A stretch of 17,627 bases of DNA from positions 1-17,627 of the forward strand of contig JAOXYB010020148.1 in assembly GCA_028565635.1 (NCBI GenBank). Reading direction: 5' to 3'. The position numbers and the translations under genes are program-made. The notes below the pieces were generated by a model. The model did not search any database, was not told where the DNA came from, and was given only the letters and a program-made list of their open reading frames with translations. Of the stretch, positions 1-17,627 are shown piece after piece; positions within the stretch are counted from its first letter, which is position 1; each line of letters begins with the position of its first letter. This DNA is from Phoronis ovalis. Taxonomy: Eukaryota > Phoronida > Phoronidae.

Positions 1-1279
1 TATATATGCTGTGAGGTATTGCCACTGTTTAGAATCTGCAACTTGGTCAAATGACTACAACTGGACTGTTCAAAGAAGGGGAAGAAAAAAAATAAACTGA
101 AGTAGAATTGTGCAGCTACTTCCTGTATGTTCACCAAAACAGATATCATGCTTCCCTCATAAATGACTAAAAAATTAAAGTATTCAACAGGTTATAATCT
201 CAAAACAAACAATCCTTCAAATTGTGTACATACATAATTAGTTACAATGGTATAAATATTTTTAAAATGTTCAATATTCTACTTTTACACAATTTTTTGT
301 TTAGCACCCGATAAGGAAAATCTTGCTTGGCTTATGAACCCTACATAACATATATCACCAGCTACTGCAACAATCATAGTCAAACAATATATATATATCA
401 TATAGCAAACAAACAACACAAGTTACCAGAAACTTTGAGTCAGTACAATTATGATGCAAAGTGATACTTGTGACAAAGTGTTTGTAACCCCGCTTCCAGT
501 TATAATGTTTCATAAAAGTTAAATGTGAAAAGAAAATGGCAAATTCTGAGAGCAGCTGCTGTTCAGATGTACATATACAAAGCTGCATCAATTTCTGAGA
601 CATAAATATTCATTTAAGGTACACTGAACTTAGTTTTTAGACCTTTCTACCCTGCTGAGTTTCTATAGTCCACTAAACAAAGCAAGCGATTTACTCTAGC
701 TTATTCGATCACCATCGTGTATATTTCATGAACATTTATGAGCAACTCAATCTACTTTCCTCAACCAGTGTTTGTCTCAATTTCATTTGGAAATGTGCAC
801 AAAATTTCAATGACAAGATTGGAGGTATGTTTGTTTGCGCTTTGATCGAGAGCAAAAAATTTGATTGGTTGAGGGCCTTCAAAGCCAATAACAAGGCAAG
901 GCATGGGTTGTACCACAGCCTAATCAGAATGATTCATCATGATAGAACAGCCATGGCAGGCGATGATGTCTTTACATTGGCTCACTCATCTTTTGCATTC
1001 CTAGATATGAGTTATGCGAGTGATAATATCCGAAATTACCTTTATATAAATTAGTTTTGGTTTATTTTTGTGACATTTAGCGGATGGATTTCAATTTCCT
1101 AGTAACTTGACCACTTCAATTTTTTTAATGAATTTCATAAAACGCAAAACATGGAATAAAAAAAATCAGATTGTATGTTTGTTCAGATGACACTTTGAGA
1201 TAACATTAAAATACACTCAGATGCCATTTCAGCTTTCTTAGTATTAAAATTGTCATGTTGTGTTTATCTTCATTCTAAT
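1..1279. other. Downstream flank of SLC25A12, no gene recognised
   Basis: The stretch is AT-rich. It has a short TA microsatellite near 386-401 and only short open frames that resemble no family I recognise. About 820-1000 is less AT-rich than its surroundings and lies in a 108-codon plus-strand open frame (728-1054). Part of the region may be the long 3' UTR of the carrier gene. Confidence 0.6.
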
Positions 1280-1407
1280 TTTATTCGAATTTCCAATAAT
1301 TTGATCACTAGCAAGCCTTCAGAAATTTGTAACTCAAACTCATAGAGGCAACCCGCATTTGTTGCAGCTTTGAGACAATCCTTGTATTAATTTGAGTCTG
1401 AGTGTCT
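1280..1407 (-). promoter_or_regulatory. Probable SLC25A12 3' UTR with polyadenylation signal
   Basis: On the minus strand a canonical AATAAA lies at 1285-1280, about 123 bp after the stop codon. A second AATAAA at 1066-1061 would give a longer 3' end. No transcript evidence is available, so which site is used is inferred. Confidence 0.6.
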
Positions 1408-15892
<14,485 letters not shown>

Positions 15893-15973
15893 GTGAACAA
15901 GCGGGAGAATTCACGTGAACAAACAAATAGAAACCGGAAATTATCTAAATAGGTCAAACTATTCCGCGGCAAA
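15893..15973. promoter_or_regulatory. Bidirectional promoter/5' UTR shared by SLC25A12 and HAT1
   Basis: Only 81 bp separate the two divergent start codons, so both core promoters and 5' UTRs must fit here or overlap the coding exons. Visible candidate sites are the 10-bp palindrome TTCACGTGAA at 15910-15919 with E-box CACGTG, an ETS/GABP-like ACCGGAAAT at 15933-15941, CCGCGG at 15964-15969, and no TATA box. Next to it, AAAATGGCGG at 15977-15986, overlapping the HAT1 start, fits the YY1 consensus. Such sites are usual in TATA-less housekeeping promoters; their use here is inferred. Confidence 0.8.
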
Positions 15974-15986
15974 ATGAAAATGGCGG
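15974..15986 (+). CDS. HAT1: HAT1 exon 1 (start codon, partial gene)
   Basis: The exon reads ATGAAAATGGCGG and ends at donor GTAGGT in phase 1. It encodes M-K-M-A and the first base of Asp5. The second ATG (15980) may be the true start, giving MAD. The exon is supported by its splice to exon 2, which continues in frame with a HAT1-like sequence. Confidence 0.72.
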
Positions 15987-16912
15987 GTAGGTGCCTCAGT
16001 GATCTTTCTCTCGAAATGTCCAATACTTTCTTAAATAAAGACTACATGCACCTGTATATGTCTTTGACATGTTTGGCTAAGAACTACGTGCTAATATTAG
16101 CATAGAAGATGCACCGAAATCAATGAACATGGTTCTAATTTTGATTAAAACGTAGGGCAATGGCCAGTAACATGGAATTTATTAATTTGATTACTAATAT
16201 TTGTAGTTGTAGTTCTGGTTCGTGACGTTCTGCTCTGCCTCTTGATAATCTGACTTGTGAGCTGTGCGAACAGTCGTAAAATCTTACAGCCGATTACAGT
16301 GAAAGTGCCCAAACTTGGAAATCTGTAATTCCTACCGAATTGTTAATTTTTCTTGTTAAGACTGTTAAGTGCGAGCAACGAGCATTGCCGATTTTTAAGT
16401 GCGAGCATTGTACCTTGGGGGGTACCCCCTAACCCCCTCATATATCATCTTCTTCTTCCAATAAATGTACCAACATCAATGGGTTGATGGGTTCGGCACA
16501 TGTGAGGTGGAAAAACATGCTCGTCAAGTGTGGCGCACTAGTTAAGACTATCTGTAGTCTGTATATGTTAAAACTGGGCTCTGGCTCCTCAAGGTAGGGG
16601 CGCGGCTCCCTACACTGCAGATGTATGCAGTGGAGTACCTTTTGAAACTTTCACTGTAATCAGCTATGTAAGATTTCATGACTGTTCACATAGCTCACAA
16701 TTCAGATTATCAAGAATTAGTGCACGGTACGTCATGCTGCAGACCAGTGCTTATTTAGTTACCTTACTTTATTTCCCTGGACCACTACTGGTACATTGTA
16801 ATTGCATGTACAGATGATGCATGTACATTATTGTTTAAGCACTGTTATCGAAGCACATCGCATGCACATGTTTACTAAAGGCTTATAATAAAAGTATATT
16901 TTTGTTTTATAG
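15987..16912 (+). other. HAT1 intron 1
   Basis: A 926-bp intron between the 13-bp coding part of exon 1 and exon 2. More than half of it is an inverted-repeat element (about 16216-16741). No other exon is recognised. Confidence 0.7.
16216..16741. mobile_element. MITE-like element with about 90-bp inverted ends in HAT1 intron 1
   Basis: The left arm 16216-16306 contains CTCTTGATAATCTGACTTGT, GAGCTGTGCGAACAGTC and GATTACAGTGAAAGT. The right arm 16647-16741, reverse-complemented, contains TTCTTGATAATCTGAATTGT, GAGCTATGTGAACAGTC and GATTACAGTGAAAGT. The 340-bp centre has GTGCGAGCA repeats and the palindromic GGGGGGTACCCCCTAA near 16418. No transposase is present. A third copy of the left end lies at 17087-17132. 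Confidence 0.8.
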
Positions 16913-16984
16913 ATGTTTCGTTAGTGAAAGACAAATTTGCCGAGTATAAATGTGACGCAAATGAAGTTCTCTTTTTCAAGCTAG
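16913..16984 (+). CDS. HAT1: HAT1 exon 2, histone acetyltransferase type B catalytic subunit (gene continues beyond window)
   Basis: HAT1 acetylates newly made histone H4 on Lys5 and Lys12 before chromatin assembly, usually with an RbAp46/48 partner (family knowledge). The exon has acceptor TTTTATAG and donor CTAG|GTAAGA. With exon 1 it gives 28 residues, including VKDKFAEYKCDANE and LFFKL. Human HAT1 has EKKLAEYKCNTNTAIELKLV near its N-terminus, so LAEYKC.N... and the KL before the next splice align. The third exon (RFPEDLE region in human) is not in the window. The match is short, but it is strengthened by the divergent position next to SLC25A12. Confidence 0.75.
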
Positions 16985-17086
16985 GTAAGAACCATACTAT
17001 TAATTTTGTGTTGCTTGCAGTGATACAGACTTATACTGATCCTCAGTGTTTTCTGCTAGTAATTTTACTTTAGCTCCATGACACAT

Positions 17087-17132
17087 AGTTCTGATTTCAT
17101 GATATTTGTGCTGTGCCTCTTGATAATCTGAC
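17087..17132. repeat. Fragment of the intron 1 inverted-repeat family in HAT1 intron 2
   Basis: AGTTCTGATTTCATGATATT then GTGCTGTGCCTCTTGATAAT and CTGAC match the left end at about 16211-16253 (AGTTCTGGTTCGTGACGTTC, TGCTCTGCCTCTTGATAATC, TGAC). Only the end is present here, in the same orientation. Confidence 0.7.
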
Positions 17133-17150
17133 GTTCTGGGCTTACAGAAT

Positions 17151-17460
17151 GTCCTGGATTCTTTGGTAGCCATTTACAAAGTGTAAAATTAGGTGGCGCT
17201 TTTTATTCATATGTAAATAACAGTTCCAGTGGAATAAAAAATTCTTCGAGAGAGTTAGTTGGTAGGAATTTTGAGGTGTATGACAGTGTGGAAGTTCCAA
17301 ATTATTTTCGGAGTAATCAAGATTGAATTTTGATAGACAGAGAGTAGCAGAGCATCCAGAGGATGATAAATGAACTCAGATAGTGTGAATTACATATTTT
17401 TGGAAGGTTTAAATTGTGGACAGGACTTTCCATTTAAATGGCTACCAAAGAGTCTAGGAC
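17151..17460. mobile_element. 310-bp inverted-repeat element in HAT1 intron 2
   Basis: The left end 17151-17175 starts GTCCTGGATTCTTTGGTAGC. The reverse complement of the right end 17436-17460 starts GTCCTAGACTCTTTGGTAGC, with two mismatches over 25 bp. The interior has no open frame of note. A target-site duplication is not clear. Confidence 0.7.
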
Positions 17461-17493
17461 TACATTAGGGCTGTTCTGCTTTCAATTGTACGA

Positions 17494-17605
17494 GGGGGGG
17501 GGGCGGACGGCAGTTGAATAGAAATATTACGGGTGGTGGGTATCGTACTTAATACATATTATAGGTGGTGGGGTGGAAAATAAATCCATTTGACGGGTGG
17601 TTGGT
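17494..17605. repeat. G-rich stretch: G10 run and three GGGTGGTNGGT units
   Basis: A run of ten G starts at 17494. GGTGG-rich units follow at about 17530 (CGGGTGGTGGGTA), 17562 (AGGTGGTGGGG) and 17593 (ACGGGTGGTTGGTA), spaced about 32 bp apart and separated by AT-rich spacers. This looks like a short decayed minisatellite. Confidence 0.55.
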
Positions 17606-17627
17606 ATAAAGTTCAGGTCATCCTAAT

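Larger units (their letters stand above)
16985..17627 (+). other. HAT1 intron 2 (start; runs off the window)
   Basis: It begins at donor GTAAGA and has no recognisable third HAT1 exon up to the end of the window. It contains the repeat fragment at 17087-17132, the inverted-repeat element at 17151-17460 and the G-rich stretch at 17494-17605. Confidence 0.65.

Noticed and set aside
355-603. 82-codon minus-strand open frame
   Set aside because: Low-complexity, aromatic/cysteine-rich translation of AT-rich DNA with no family likeness; lies downstream of the carrier gene's probable polyadenylation signals.

Overview
This is an AT-rich, intron-rich animal nuclear window. It holds one complete protein-coding gene on the minus strand and the 5' end of a second gene on the plus strand. 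There are no operons, ribosome binding sites or bacterial features. Short coding exons (36 to 209 bp) are bounded by GT/AG splice sites and separated by introns with short inverted-repeat (MITE-like) elements and a palindrome-bearing repeat array. That layout fits an invertebrate metazoan, but the species cannot be fixed from the sequence.

The complete gene is the mitochondrial Ca2+-regulated aspartate/glutamate carrier (aralar/citrin, SLC25A12/13 family). I assembled 18 coding exons by hand. They run from the ATG at 15892 down to the TAA at 1410-1408. All exon phases agree, giving a predicted protein of 702 residues: about 33 family-atypical N-terminal residues, an EF-hand domain (about 34-320), a mitochondrial carrier domain with three PX(D/E)XX(K/R)X(K/R) signatures (383, 482, 574), and the usual C-terminal tail. 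Join, minus strand: 15892-15857, 15743-15681, 11585-11529, 11332-11190, 10803-10688, 10341-10202, 9895-9749, 9323-9185, 9005-8912, 8611-8527, 8233-8131, 7979-7771, 7187-7107, 6619-6479, 6041-5903, 4579-4421, 2447-2357, 1573-1408.

The second gene starts at 15974 on the plus strand. Its first two coding exons (15974-15986 and 16913-16984) encode 28 residues that match the N-terminus of histone acetyltransferase HAT1. The two start codons are only 81 bp apart and divergent, so this is a compact bidirectional promoter. It carries a palindromic E-box, an ETS-like site and a YY1-like site on the HAT1 start codon. HAT1 and SLC25A12 are also divergent neighbours in human, as I recall, so the pair looks like old microsynteny in a very tight form.

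Layout by region: 1-1279, downstream of the carrier gene with no gene recognised; 1280-1407, its probable 3' UTR; 1408-11585, coding exons 18 to 3, with a repeat array in intron 16 (about 2750-4290); 11586-15680, the 4.1-kb intron 2 with a 227-bp perfect-TIR element, a 701-bp element with pogo/Tc1-like ends and a strong hairpin; 15681-15892, exons 2 and 1; 15893-15973, the shared promoter; 15974-17627, HAT1 exons 1 and 2 with intronic inverted-repeat elements and a G-rich end. Most other short open frames are chance or repeat-derived. I see no wholly new molecular system. The most notable points are the 81-bp divergent promoter, the new N-terminus and EF-hand differences of the carrier, and several unassigned repeat families.
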